64,000 nt of DNA, from contig JAJRQY010000069.1 of the NCBI GenBank assembly GCA_024280015.1, positions 1 through 64,000 of the forward strand. Reading direction: 5' to 3'. The stretch's first letter is position 1. Each line of letters opens with the position of its first letter. The notes under the pieces were generated by a model that saw only the letters and a list, made by a program, of their open reading frames with translations, was not told where the DNA came from and ran no database searches. Shown piece by piece: positions 1 to 9,817 of the stretch. This stretch comes from Actinomycetes bacterium (GTDB lineage: Bacteria; Actinomycetota; Acidimicrobiia; Acidimicrobiales; SZUA-35). The position numbers and the translations under genes are program-made.

Positions 1-549
1 GACGAGATTGCTGGAGATCCCATAGCCGCCGACGGCCAGGAGGAGGAGCAAGACCCCGATGGGTCGAGCATCGGCGCCGACCAGGTTGGGGCTCGCCATC
101 ATGGCAACGCCAACGAATCCGACCAAGAGGCCTCTTACCTGGCTGGGCCCCGGGCTCCTTCTCAGCATCGCCATCGACACAAGCAGGACTGCGAGAGGGG
201 TGGTGGCGTTAATCATGCCCGCCACCGATGACTCAACGCGTTGTTGGGCCAGGGCGAACAGGAGGGCCGGGCCAGCATTGCCCACAATTCCAATGACCGC
301 GATCGCTGGCCACGCGTCACGGTGAACAGGTCGCCTCGCTGACGGGTAGAACATCAGAGCGATCCCGCCAAGGGAGACTCGGAGGAAGGCTACAGATGGG
401 GCACTCATTGATTCGAGCCCGATCGCGATCCACAAGAAGGAGGTTCCCCAGATCAACGCCACGGTCAGCAGGAGTGCCCAGTCTCCGGAACTGAATGCTG
501 CGGTGTTCGTTCCTTCTGCGGTTGCCAGGCGAGGCATTCGGTCAGTCAT
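1..549 (-). CDS. EamA/DMT-family transporter, truncated at window start
   Basis: Reverse-strand reading frame MTDRMPRLATAEGTNTAAFSSGDWALLLTVALIWGTSFLWIAIGLESMSAPSVAFLRVSLGGIAL... typical EamA helices; runs off the window edge. Confidence 0.8.
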   Translation of the reverse strand, partial: MTDRMPRLATAEGTNTAAFSSGDWALLLTVALIWGTSFLWIAIGLESMSAPSVAFLRVSLGGIALMFYPSARRPVHRDAWPAIAVIGIVGNAGPALLFALAQQRVESSVAGMINATTPLAVLLVSMAMLRRSPGPSQVRGLLVGFVGVAMMASPNLVGADARPIGVLLLLLAVGGYGISSNLV

Positions 550-754
550 TGATAGCGAAGGTAGTGACGCGAGCGTGATGGGACTGGCAGGTTTCGGACA
601 GCCAATTCGTGCGGAATTCTCACGGCGGCAGCGGGCGATAGACCAGCGGGAAAGCCAGCTGCTCTGTCAAGCTAGAAGTGCCCATGTTGGAGACTCTACG
701 GGCTGAGCGTTTCGGCCTGCCCCGAAGGGATGCGCCTCCCAGGAACGGTGACCG

Positions 755-1387
755 TCAGGTACGGGGTTTGAGGGCGAGGACTGTTGCCTGATCGAACGGT
801 CGACCACCTTCGGGTGGAAGGTGGGTGCCGACCTCAACGTCACCGAATCCAGCATCCTTCATCTGTTGTGCAATCGTCGCCGGGAACAGTTCGAACGCTG
901 TCACGACCTTGTGGTCAAAGGGGGTGCCGTGGGCCTGTGCCGAACGTGATCCAAAGAATGACACCAAGATCGGAGCTCCCGGTTCCAGCACTCGCATCCA
1001 TTCCTCAAAGACACTGGGGAGGCGGCGGGGAAGCAGGTGAATGAGTGAGTATCGAGAGATGATTCCTGCCACCGACGAGTCGGTGAAGTCCGGTGCAGTG
1101 AGATCGCCAACATGAAACTGCAAGTCAGGGAACGCTTTGTGAGCTTCAGCTATCTGCCCCGGTGAAAGGTCATAGCCAACTACTTTCAAGCCAAGTTTGC
1201 ACAGGTGAGCAACCACATGACCAGGCCCACATCCAAGGTCAACGACAACACCATCTTGGAGTGCCGCCAGCTTGGCGAAGGCGGCAACCCATTCCAGGGC
1301 GTTGGTGTCCCGGTCGAGATCACCAAGAAACAGGCTTGCGTACAGTTCAGCCATCGCGTCGTAGGAGTCTCGAACCTCGTTATCCAC
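755..1387 (-). CDS. class I SAM-dependent methyltransferase
   Basis: VVDLGCGPGHVVAHL motif I and the overall methyltransferase fold pattern. Confidence 0.85.
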   Translation of the reverse strand: MDNEVRDSYDAMAELYASLFLGDLDRDTNALEWVAAFAKLAALQDGVVVDLGCGPGHVVAHLCKLGLKVVGYDLSPGQIAEAHKAFPDLQFHVGDLTAPDFTDSSVAGIISRYSLIHLLPRRLPSVFEEWMRVLEPGAPILVSFFGSRSAQAHGTPFDHKVVTAFELFPATIAQQMKDAGFGDVEVGTHLPPEGGRPFDQATVLALKPRT

Positions 1388-2300
1388 GGTTCACGCCGCG
1401 ACTGTCGCCATCGAGTGCATGACCTAGTAGGTCAATGAACACCTCCAGGTGCTTTGGCATGGACCCATGGCGGGTGGCGCAATACCAGGTCCGTATGTGA
1501 CTGTCTCGTCCGATCTGTACCGCGCGAACCCCGCCGGCAGTCAGATAGGGGGTGGCGATCCAAGAAGGCATGACGGCTACCGCGTCAGTGTTGGTAATCG
1601 TGTCGATCAAGTCATCGTCGAACACCGACAGCATCGACAGTCGGCCGGGTTCAGCTCCGTCCGGGATTGGCAGTGGGATGGGCTGGTCACGGTCAGGGTC
1701 GAAACTATCAAACAACATGAGGTGGATGTCGGAGAAATCCTTGGCCTCTGCGTAGGGTCTTCTCGCCCAAGGGTGCTCGACTCCCACGACGGCAACAAGT
1801 TCGTCATCGAAGACCCGTTCCAGGCGAACGCTGTCAGTCTTGTGGTCCAACTGGGTGATGAGGGCAACATCGATCCGGTGCTCAAGCAAGGCTTCGACGT
1901 GTGAAATGTTTTGGTCAGGCTGGACAATGACGCTGGCAGCTGGGTATTGCCGACGGAATCGGTCCACAACATCAGGCAACCAGTCGTAGTTGGTTAGGCA
2001 TTCGGACCAGAAACGGATCATCTCCCTCTGGTCAAGCTGGAGCTCGCGGACGTCTCGCATGGCATCTCGCAGCTCGTGCAAGGTCACACGAGCTGCTTGC
2101 AGCATCCGCTTACCCGCTGGATTAACGACCAGCCCTCGCCCTACGCGATCAAAGAGCTTGGTACCCAAGCATTTTTCGAGTCTCACTAGCCGTTGGCTGA
2201 GGGCCGGTTGGCTAACGAAAAGATGCTCAGCCGCCGCGGTGAGAGTTCCGTACTGCTCCAAGGCCTCCAGCAACTCAAGATCCCGCAGATCTACATCCAT
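1380..2300 (-). CDS. LysR-family transcriptional regulator
   Basis: N-terminal HTH DLELLEALEQYGTLTAAAEHLFVSQPALSQRLVRLEKCLGTKLFDR. Confidence 0.92.
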   Translation of the reverse strand: MDVDLRDLELLEALEQYGTLTAAAEHLFVSQPALSQRLVRLEKCLGTKLFDRVGRGLVVNPAGKRMLQAARVTLHELRDAMRDVRELQLDQREMIRFWSECLTNYDWLPDVVDRFRRQYPAASVIVQPDQNISHVEALLEHRIDVALITQLDHKTDSVRLERVFDDELVAVVGVEHPWARRPYAEAKDFSDIHLMLFDSFDPDRDQPIPLPIPDGAEPGRLSMLSVFDDDLIDTITNTDAVAVMPSWIATPYLTAGGVRAVQIGRDSHIRTWYCATRHGSMPKHLEVFIDLLGHALDGDSRGVNRG

Positions 2301-2308
2301 TAGTTCAG

Positions 2309-2336
2309 CTTATAGATCACATAAGGACTACGTAGT
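2309..2336. promoter_or_regulatory. candidate LysR-type binding site (CTTAT-N7-ATAAG, T-N11-A) plus adjacent ACTACGTAGT palindrome
   Basis: Inverted repeat cttat-agatcac-ataag at 2309-2325 in the divergent lysR/SDR intergenic region; perfect 10-bp palindrome at 2327-2336. Confidence 0.5.
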
Positions 2337-2398
2337 GGAGTTATGTGAGTTCGACGCTTACTGTGAGTCTTCGCCCGACACATCCCTAGGAGAACGAC

Positions 2399-3082
2399 AT
2401 GAAAAGCGATGAGACTGTGGCGCTGGTTACCGGCGCCAACCGAGGGTTGGGACAATCGATCGTCAAGGCGCTTGCCGAGACAGGCGTGCCGCGCATCTAT
2501 GCCGCGTCTCGCAGTCCGTTCCAGTTGCCAGATTTCGGGTCTACCACATCTGTCCTTCCACTCGAACTCGACATTACTGACGCTTCACAGGTCGCCAGCG
2601 CGACATCACTGGCATCGGACGTGACATTGCTTATCAACAATGCTGGGCTCCTTCCGCGTGGTAGCGCCACGTCGGTATCCGAACAAGACTTGCGCGCTGC
2701 TATTGAGGTCAACCTTATTGGCACATGGAGAATGGCCAGCGCGTTCGCGCCGGTCATTGAGACAAACGGCGGAGGTGCCATCGTCAACATCCTCAGCCTG
2801 ATCAGCCTGCACAACGCTCCGCCCTTTGCCGCATACAGTGCAGCGAAACACGCATCATGGGCAATGACTCAATCCTTTCGCGACGACCTAGCTGGCACCC
2901 GGGTTCGCGTTATTGCCTGTTTCCCCGGCGGAATAGATACCGACATGCGGCAAGGTGTCCCGGCGATCAAGGCCACCCCCGACAGTGTCGCTTCCTCGAT
3001 CGTTGAGGGGATCATGCGGGGCGACACAGAGATCTTTCCTGACCATGTATCTGCAATGCAAGGCCCGAGTCTGCTCGGTTGA
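2399..3082 (+). CDS. SDR-family NAD(P)-dependent oxidoreductase
   Basis: TGANRGLGQSI cofactor motif, NNAG, YSAAKHA. Confidence 0.92.
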   Translation: MKSDETVALVTGANRGLGQSIVKALAETGVPRIYAASRSPFQLPDFGSTTSVLPLELDITDASQVASATSLASDVTLLINNAGLLPRGSATSVSEQDLRAAIEVNLIGTWRMASAFAPVIETNGGGAIVNILSLISLHNAPPFAAYSAAKHASWAMTQSFRDDLAGTRVRVIACFPGGIDTDMRQGVPAIKATPDSVASSIVEGIMRGDTEIFPDHVSAMQGPSLLG

Positions 3083-3136
3083 GTTCCGCCATCGGATGCT
3101 CTTCGGAAAGGTGAAGCCGCCGCCGTTGGTCATGTG

Positions 3137-3200
3137 TGAAGGAATTCCTTGACGTCTTTCCCTCCGCGTGACAAAGTCAAGTATGAAGGAATCTCTTCAC
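3137..3200. promoter_or_regulatory. two copies of a 17-bp dyad (TGAAG-N6-CTTSA), candidate operators for the downstream HTH regulator
   Basis: tgaaggaattccttgac (3137-3153) and tgaaggaatctcttcac (3184-3200). Confidence 0.45.
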
Positions 3201-3794
3201 AATCGAACCGAACCCGCTCCAGCCAAACCCAGACGAGTCATCAACGACATCGAAGCAGTCCGGGCCATGGCTCACCCACATCGAGTGGCCATCCTGTGCT
3301 ACCTACTGTCTGGCACCGATCGCACCGCTACCGAATGCGCGGCGGAGGTTGGCGGAACAGCTTCTGCTTGCAGCTATCACCTTCGCGAACTCGAACGGTT
3401 CGGTCTGGTTGAACGAGCAGAACAAATGGATGATGGACGAGCACGACCGTGGCGCGCCACTGCGGTCGGCTTCTCAATCAGGTCTGGGCCACTGGAAGAC
3501 TCCCCCGCCGGGAAGGCGGCCGATCTGGCCCTGAGTCGAGCAGCCCTGATCGACAACCAGCGGCTAATCAAACGATTCTTCGACCGCAGTGACACCATTG
3601 ATCAGGCATGGCGAGCAGCAAGCACCTTCGACACCTTCGAACTTTTGGCGACACCGGTAGAACTGAACGTGCTGACCGAAAGGATCGCTGATCTACTTCG
3701 CCCCTACCGGGCACCCATACGTTCGCATGCTCCCAAAGATGCCGACGCGGTTCGCGTCATCTACCAGGCGTTCCCACGTCTGTCTGCCCAATGA
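3168..3794 (+). CDS. ArsR-like winged-helix transcriptional regulator
   Basis: IEAVRAMAHPHRVAILCYLLSGTDRTATECAAEVGGTASACSYHLRELERFGLVERAE; start may be 3168 (GTG) or 3183 (ATG). Confidence 0.85.
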   Translation: MTKSSMKESLHNRTEPAPAKPRRVINDIEAVRAMAHPHRVAILCYLLSGTDRTATECAAEVGGTASACSYHLRELERFGLVERAEQMDDGRARPWRATAVGFSIRSGPLEDSPAGKAADLALSRAALIDNQRLIKRFFDRSDTIDQAWRAASTFDTFELLATPVELNVLTERIADLLRPYRAPIRSHAPKDADAVRVIYQAFPRLSAQ

Positions 3795-3816
3795 GCCTGC
3801 ACCACCCTTCCGACCA

Positions 3817-5037
3817 ATGACGCTGCAGCATGGTCGAACAGAACCGTGGCGTCGACGAGACTTTCGCATTGCCGGGGCCGCGGGCCTCATCAACAACACC
3901 GGCGCCTGGGTCCTACTGGTTGCCCTTCCGGTCTATGTCTTTGTCGAGACAGGTTCGGGAAGAGCGACGGCACTTCTCTTCGTCGCCCAAGTCGTTGCTG
4001 GCGGGGTCATGGGTCCCATCGGAGGAGCATTGGTCGACCGATGGGACTTGCGACTCTCCCTGATCGCCACCAACCTGGCCCAAGCGGTTGCCATCCTGCC
4101 CCTCCTTGGCGTAACACCCGATCGCATCTGGCCGGCCTATGTCGTGATGGCCCTGCAATCCACGCTTCGACAAATCAACGATCCGGCAAACGTCGCCCTC
4201 CTGCCTCGCGTTGTCGAAGCCGACGAACTAACTGCGGCCAACGCTGCGCTCTCAGGCGGGGAAAGCACCGGACGTTTGTTGGGCGCTCCGCTCGGCGGAA
4301 TCCTCGTGGCCTGGGGCGGACTCAACCCCGTAGTCATTGTCGATGGTCTGAGCTTTTTTCTTGTGGCGTTGGCACTCCTGTTCCTGTCCGCTGACACAAG
4401 CCCCCGATCGACGGGCAAGAAGAACGAGAAGATGGTGCGAGAGGGGATCAAGATCGTTCGGTCACACCCGCCATTGCTCGCCCTACTGTCCATCAATGCT
4501 CTGAGCCAAGTCGCTCAAGGGGGATTTGTCATCCTCTTTGTGGCCTTTGTTGTGGAGACATTGGGCGATGATGGGGTCGGTCTCGGCTTTATCCGAGGGG
4601 CGATGGCGCTCGGAGCGCTCCTGGGGGCGGCCATCATCGCTCGTCTTTCCAACAAGGTGGAATCCACGAGACTTTTCGGTGCTGGACTGCTGGGACTTGG
4701 GGCCACCTCACTCCTGTTCTGGAACGCTCCGGCGCTCACAACCACTCTGTGGGTCTATGTGCTGCTCTTCTCATTGTCCGGGCTTCCGGGCTCCGCTATT
4801 TCGGTTGGGCTCTTTACAACGTTCCAAGTAACCAGTCCACCCCATGCCCTAGGCCGGGTTGCCGGAATCGGGTATGCCGCAGGAGCCATCGGTGTAGCAA
4901 CGGGATCGATCCTGACCAGCTTGCTGATCGATTCGGTGAGCCTCCGCGTCTTGGTCAATATGGAGGCATTCATCCATCTCGCCGCTGGTTTTCTGGCGCT
5001 GTTCTTCGTTCGGTCCCCCGACGGGTCCTCACCCTAG
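3817..5037 (+). CDS. MFS transporter
   Basis: Twelve-helix hydrophobic pattern, PIGGALVDRWDLR loop motif; internal ATG at 3817 preferred over 3727. Confidence 0.88.
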   Translation: MTLQHGRTEPWRRRDFRIAGAAGLINNTGAWVLLVALPVYVFVETGSGRATALLFVAQVVAGGVMGPIGGALVDRWDLRLSLIATNLAQAVAILPLLGVTPDRIWPAYVVMALQSTLRQINDPANVALLPRVVEADELTAANAALSGGESTGRLLGAPLGGILVAWGGLNPVVIVDGLSFFLVALALLFLSADTSPRSTGKKNEKMVREGIKIVRSHPPLLALLSINALSQVAQGGFVILFVAFVVETLGDDGVGLGFIRGAMALGALLGAAIIARLSNKVESTRLFGAGLLGLGATSLLFWNAPALTTTLWVYVLLFSLSGLPGSAISVGLFTTFQVTSPPHALGRVAGIGYAAGAIGVATGSILTSLLIDSVSLRVLVNMEAFIHLAAGFLALFFVRSPDGSSP

Positions 5038-5061
5038 GTGCCAGCGTTAGGGGTACGAGGT

Positions 5062-5664
5062 CTAGGGGGACCGCGACTCGGTCACAAAGCGTGCAACCGC
5101 TGCTGCATCTTTCAGTCCATCGCCGGACTCGACACCTGAAGCAACATCGACCCCCCAGGGCCGAACCTGGCGCACGGCCGCAGCCACATTGTCAGGCCGC
5201 AACCCGCCAGCAAGCAGGATCTTGTGTCTCTCAACGAGATCGCCAACGAGCCCCCAATCAAACGGGACACCACCTCCCGGCGTAGCGGCATCGATCATCA
5301 CAATGTCAGCCCCGAACTCACCCATCAGTTGGACCTCAGAACTACCGGCTGTGAACACCTTGATTACCGTCGATACCCCGGCAGCCACTTCAGCTATTAC
5401 CTCCGGGGATTCCTGCCCATGTAACTGGGCCGCATCAAGACCGAGCCTTCCAGTGATCTCGAGAACCTCGGAGGCACCGTGGTTTCGAAATACACCGACC
5501 GTCATCACGCCGTCAGGGACCACAGCCAGGACCGCCTTTGCAGCTTTGAGGTCAACGAAGCGGCGTGAGGAAGCAACAAAGTTGAGTCCGATCGCGTCGG
5601 CGTTCGCCTCCACCGCGGACGCGGCGTCTGCCGGTCGCGTAATTCCACAAATCTTGACGAACAC
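5062..5664 (-). CDS. trpF: phosphoribosylanthranilate isomerase
   Basis: MFVKICGITRPADA, LDAAQLHGQE, LAGGLRPDNV, GVDVASGVE motifs. Confidence 0.95.
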   Translation of the reverse strand: MFVKICGITRPADAASAVEANADAIGLNFVASSRRFVDLKAAKAVLAVVPDGVMTVGVFRNHGASEVLEITGRLGLDAAQLHGQESPEVIAEVAAGVSTVIKVFTAGSSEVQLMGEFGADIVMIDAATPGGGVPFDWGLVGDLVERHKILLAGGLRPDNVAAAVRQVRPWGVDVASGVESGDGLKDAAAVARFVTESRSP

Positions 5665-5780
5665 GGTGTCAACCTACCGACATCATTCCGGGTCGGTCAC
5701 CGAAGCAATCGATGCGGTGAGGGAAGTTCATCTGCGCCTAGCACGACTGACGCGGCGCCGACGAAGTGGCTTCGAGCCAC

Positions 5781-6158
5781 TTAATCACCGAAACCGTCAT
5801 CCGATCTCAGTGCGCACGGGTTGCCGTCAGGATCGCAGAACTCAGCGGTAGTTCCCCAATGGTGACGGACTATCACGAGGTCAACACCCTTGTCTCGAAG
5901 CTCTTCACAGGCAGCTTCGACGTCAAGAACGTTGAAACGGAGCTTGCTGGGACAGACTTCGACCGGTTTTACGTCCGCGTGAGCGGCTCCTCCCATTTCG
6001 ACCATCAAGTAAGTGCCGCCAAGTGAAAATGTCGTGAGGTGTTCGCCATCACGATCTATCTCGTGCAAGATCTCCAACTCCAAGACCTGGCCATAGAAGT
6101 GCACGCATTCCTCGTAATTCTCCGTGAAGAGAATAAGCCCTGCGTTCGTGAATTTCAT
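5781..6158 (-). CDS. VOC-family (glyoxalase/bleomycin resistance-like) protein
   Basis: KFTNAGLILFTENYEECVHFYGQVLELEIL ... FCDPDGNPCALR. Confidence 0.85.
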   Translation of the reverse strand: MKFTNAGLILFTENYEECVHFYGQVLELEILHEIDRDGEHLTTFSLGGTYLMVEMGGAAHADVKPVEVCPSKLRFNVLDVEAACEELRDKGVDLVIVRHHWGTTAEFCDPDGNPCALRSDDGFGD

Positions 6159-6339
6159 TTGCTGCCTAGTCTTGGTTGACGGTCCTCAAACTCGTCTGAG
6201 CAAGAAGCAACAGACTATCTCGAGGAGCCTTGAGGCCGAGGATCTCGACACACCAAAGGCTTCAAAGACGCTGTGTAGTGGAGTGACGGGCGCGATGATG
6301 CCGGCCACTCGACCAGCCGGAACCAGAAGCGTTGGAGAC

Positions 6340-6825
6340 TCACGACGAGATGGCGAAGGTCGAGCAAAGCAAGTCTGTATCAAAGTCCGGCCCGGAGCAG
6401 ATCCGATACCACCCCTCGCCCAACTTGGGGAACCCAACACTGTCCGGGCCTACGCCCATCACGCCGATTGATCCGATGGCAAGACCGTTGTCCGGATTCG
6501 CCCAAACCTCCCAGGCAATGGGTTGGTTGCCAAGCAACCATCCCGGGGACCACGCCGTGCCATCCCAGAAATCAAGCCGGTAGGCCACACTGCGGCTTTC
6601 TGACAAGGTGCTGCCAGCTGGAATCAGGACCTCAATACTTCCACTTAACGGGTCGCCGACCATCGTGAATGCATCCTGAGGGACTGGCGCATCAACGGTG
6701 TCTGGGGCGGCAGCGGTCGGCCCTTGTGATCTGAAGGAACAGGCACTGAGCATGAGAGCGAAGACTGTCGCCGCCAGGATGCTGACTGTTGTGCTCCTGG
6801 GCGGCTTACTCACTACGTGAGTCAC
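6340..6825 (-). CDS. hypothetical lipoprotein
   Basis: Signal peptide with lipobox LSACS. Confidence 0.65.
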   Translation of the reverse strand: MTHVVSKPPRSTTVSILAATVFALMLSACSFRSQGPTAAAPDTVDAPVPQDAFTMVGDPLSGSIEVLIPAGSTLSESRSVAYRLDFWDGTAWSPGWLLGNQPIAWEVWANPDNGLAIGSIGVMGVGPDSVGFPKLGEGWYRICSGPDFDTDLLCSTFAISS

Positions 6826-6834
6826 TCCGGGTGC

Positions 6835-7071
6835 CTACCTGCGGTCGCCAAAAGCACAGAGCCGCTCTACTCGGTCATCGGCTCCACCGACATAGCGCAC
6901 CAAGACTCCCAGCACGGCCTCGACATCCAAGGATCCGGCACTCCACATCTCTTCGAGGTTAGCCCAGTGGTATCCGATCAGATACCGCTGGTCAATGACA
7001 GGCCGCCGTGCAAAGTTGCCGTACCAAATTGGATGACTGATTTCCGCCAGCCAACAAGACCGGTTCACCAT
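6835..7071 (-). CDS. hypothetical short protein (tentative)
   Basis: 78-aa ORF between two genes; no recognised family. Confidence 0.3.
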   Translation of the reverse strand: MVNRSCWLAEISHPIWYGNFARRPVIDQRYLIGYHWANLEEMWSAGSLDVEAVLGVLVRYVGGADDRVERLCAFGDRR

Positions 7072-7148
7072 ATTGTCCGTCGCACGGGCACGACTATCTC
7101 ACAGGCACTGAACATCTTCAGTTTCAAGCCAGATTTGGAAGACTTGAC

Positions 7149-8105
7149 ATGGCGAACTACCACGATTTCCGCTTCGGTGTTCTGGCTGAGGACATGAGCA
7201 CACGAGAGGCTTGGGTTTCTCAAGCACAACGAGCCGAAGCACTGGGTTACTCCACCCTGTTGATTCGCGACCACTTCATCCCGGCCTTTGAAGGATCAAC
7301 GTTTGGACCAGTTGCAGCGCTTGCAGTTGCGGCAGAGGTGACCAAAACACTTCATGTCGGCACACTCGTGATCGACAACGACTTTCGTCATCCGGCCGTC
7401 CTCGCAAAAGAGGTTGCAACGCTGCACCTGCTCTCACAAGGACGCTTCGAACTCGGTCTGGGCGCAGGATGGCTCGAAGTGGAGTATCAGCATTTGGGCA
7501 TTCGCTATGACGCTCATGGCGTCCGCATCGGTCGCTTGGAGGAGGCACTCATCCTGTTCAAACAACTCCTTACCCAGGAACGCGTGACATTCACCGGTGA
7601 CTACTACCAGGTCGATGGCCTCAGGCCCTTTCCACGCCCGGAGGTGAGTCGCCCGCGAATACTGGTAGGCGCAGGCAAGAAACGAATGTGTCGACTAGCT
7701 GGTCGCGAAGCAGACATTGTCGGGCTTATGACCGTCGATACTTCTACGGGAGTCTTGATTGCTGACCCATCAGAGCTCCTGGCATCTGCTGTTGAAGAAC
7801 GAGTGACCTGGGTTCGTGAAGGAGCTGGGTCACGTTCTGAGGACATCGAGTTGAGCTCAACAATGTCTGTGCACTTGACTGATGATCGAGCCGCCTACGC
7901 AGGTCAACAGATCTTGAGTCGAGGCTGGCAAGACGTCACTGTTGATGATGTGCTGGCAATGCCCTCCCAATTCATCGGCACCATCGATCAAATCATCCAA
8001 CAGATGAAGCTTCGGAGGGAGAGGTACGGGTTCTCCTACTACATCGTTCCCGACAAGTCGATGGAGCTGTGTGCCCCGATCATCAGTGCTCTAGCGGGAC
8101 ACTGA
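7149..8105 (+). CDS. LLM-class F420-dependent oxidoreductase
   Basis: FRFGVLAEDMSTREAWVSQAQRAEALGYSTLLIRDHF ... GRFELGLGAGW. Confidence 0.92.
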   Translation: MANYHDFRFGVLAEDMSTREAWVSQAQRAEALGYSTLLIRDHFIPAFEGSTFGPVAALAVAAEVTKTLHVGTLVIDNDFRHPAVLAKEVATLHLLSQGRFELGLGAGWLEVEYQHLGIRYDAHGVRIGRLEEALILFKQLLTQERVTFTGDYYQVDGLRPFPRPEVSRPRILVGAGKKRMCRLAGREADIVGLMTVDTSTGVLIADPSELLASAVEERVTWVREGAGSRSEDIELSSTMSVHLTDDRAAYAGQQILSRGWQDVTVDDVLAMPSQFIGTIDQIIQQMKLRRERYGFSYYIVPDKSMELCAPIISALAGH

Positions 8106-8107
8106 CC

Positions 8108-8779
8108 ATGACTAGCAACGATGACCCAACGCGTGTCGGCTCCATGCAGCAGTCCGAGGTAACCGCAAGCAACCACAAGACAATCGACCCTTCTATTCTC
8201 TACCTCGGCACCCCGGTCGTATTGGTGAGCACTCGCAACGAAGATGGATCAGCCAACCTTGCTCCGATCTCATCAGCCTGGTGGCTCGACAAGACAGGCG
8301 TGATCGGCATGGGTTCACGTTCGCACACCGTCGCCAATCTCTGGCGCGAAGGGGAATGTGTCTTGAATCTGCCAACAGCAGATCTTGTTGCTGCGGTCGA
8401 CCGGCTCGCCCTAACGACCGGCAGCAACCCGGTGGATCCCTACAAGTCGGCAATCGGGGTTCGCTACGTTCCCGACAAATTCGGTGAAGCAGGTCTCACC
8501 GAAACAGCTTCGGAGATCGTTTCCCCTCCCCGTGTCTCTGAGTGCCATGTCCAACTCGAAGGCAAGGTCCGGAGCATCAACGAGGTTGGGCCTCCAGAGG
8601 ATTACTCACTCGCTATTGAGGTCGAAATCGTCCGCACCCACGTCCACACCTCGATCCTCTCTGCCGGGCATCGACATCACATCGATCCTGACAAGTGGCG
8701 GCCCTTGATCATGAGCTTTCTTGAGTTCTACGCCCTGGGGTCAAAGGTCCACCCTTCCCGACTTGCCGAGGTCTTCTGA
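8108..8779 (+). CDS. flavin reductase-like domain protein
   Basis: GTPVVLVSTRNEDGSANLAPISSAWWLDKTGVIGMG; flavin reductase fold pattern. Confidence 0.8.
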   Translation: MTSNDDPTRVGSMQQSEVTASNHKTIDPSILYLGTPVVLVSTRNEDGSANLAPISSAWWLDKTGVIGMGSRSHTVANLWREGECVLNLPTADLVAAVDRLALTTGSNPVDPYKSAIGVRYVPDKFGEAGLTETASEIVSPPRVSECHVQLEGKVRSINEVGPPEDYSLAIEVEIVRTHVHTSILSAGHRHHIDPDKWRPLIMSFLEFYALGSKVHPSRLAEVF

Positions 8780-8798
8780 AGGCTTCGCCCCATTGCGC

Positions 8799-8894
8799 CT
8801 AGCTGCCGGGGACGAGGAGGAACAACTGCAAGGCTCCCGCAATCAGGATCGCCAGGAGCAGGATGACCATGATGGCCACGGTTCGGGCTCTCAT
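8799..8894 (-). CDS. 31-aa single-pass membrane peptide
   Basis: MRARTVAIMVILLLAILIAGALQLFLLVPGS*; start codon overlaps the stop of the upstream gene (TAATG). Absent from the supplied ORF track because of its length. Confidence 0.6.
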   Translation of the reverse strand: MRARTVAIMVILLLAILIAGALQLFLLVPGS

Positions 8895-9817
8895 TACTGT
8901 CCACCTTCCAACAGCTCGGGATTGACAGGTGGGATCGTTGTTGGTTTGGTTTGGATGCTCACTGGGGATGGCGCCCCCTGCGGACCATCGGCTTCTCGAA
9001 GGGTGAGTTGTGATCCTTCTTGAGCGGCAAGTTCCATGGCAGCTGAACCTTGGTCGACGGCGAGGGCGACAAGCCCATAGGAGTCAATGATGACACCGAC
9101 CGAGCCGGTTCCAATATCGGCAAAGCTGACGACTCGCTTTGCCGTCCTCGTAGCTCGTCCTCCTTCTACCTGGATGAACTCACCCCAAACCTCAATGTCT
9201 TCCGGGTCGACATTGAGTTGCAGGTTTCCGAACCGATCAACCCACAACACCTCTGCGGTGATTGAGCCGTCATCGGCAACCTGGCTGACCGGCAGAATCC
9301 CCGGGACCAGTCCGGCGGGGTCCATCTGGGTTCCAAGTTCGGCAAAGGGCACCCCACTACACAGGTGGGCGGCGACAGGGGCGAAGACGTCTCGTCCATC
9401 AAAGGTCGGACCGGGAGCAGCCAGGTGGTAGTCGGTATTGTCCAGAATCACCGCACCGGTCGCTCCTCCAACCAGTGACACGGCGGGAGCGAACAAGCCA
9501 TTGTCGGGACCGATCAGATAGGCCGCGCCGTCGGCAACCTCGATGGCGACCGCCTTGCGGTTGGTGGCTACTCCAGGATCAACCACACCCAAGACGACTC
9601 CGGGTGCCATGTATTGCACGGCCCGGGCTAGAGCGAGGCCGCCGGCACGGATGTCATGAGGCTCAATGTCGTGACTGATGTCGATGACGGCGATGTCGGG
9701 CGCGATGGTGCGAATCACCGACTTGACCACCCCAACAAATTCGTCCTTCAACCCATAGTCGGTGAGAAAGGAGATGGTCGAAAGCTTCGGCTTCATGGCA
9801 AGATCAGGCTTCGTCAT
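8894..9817 (-). CDS. SAM hydroxide adenosyltransferase / SAM-dependent halogenase-like (DUF62)
   Basis: ISFLTDYGLKDEFVGVVKSVI ... VVDPGVATNRKA ... DGRDVFAPVAAHL. Confidence 0.92.
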   Translation of the reverse strand: MTKPDLAMKPKLSTISFLTDYGLKDEFVGVVKSVIRTIAPDIAVIDISHDIEPHDIRAGGLALARAVQYMAPGVVLGVVDPGVATNRKAVAIEVADGAAYLIGPDNGLFAPAVSLVGGATGAVILDNTDYHLAAPGPTFDGRDVFAPVAAHLCSGVPFAELGTQMDPAGLVPGILPVSQVADDGSITAEVLWVDRFGNLQLNVDPEDIEVWGEFIQVEGGRATRTAKRVVSFADIGTGSVGVIIDSYGLVALAVDQGSAAMELAAQEGSQLTLREADGPQGAPSPVSIQTKPTTIPPVNPELLEGGQ

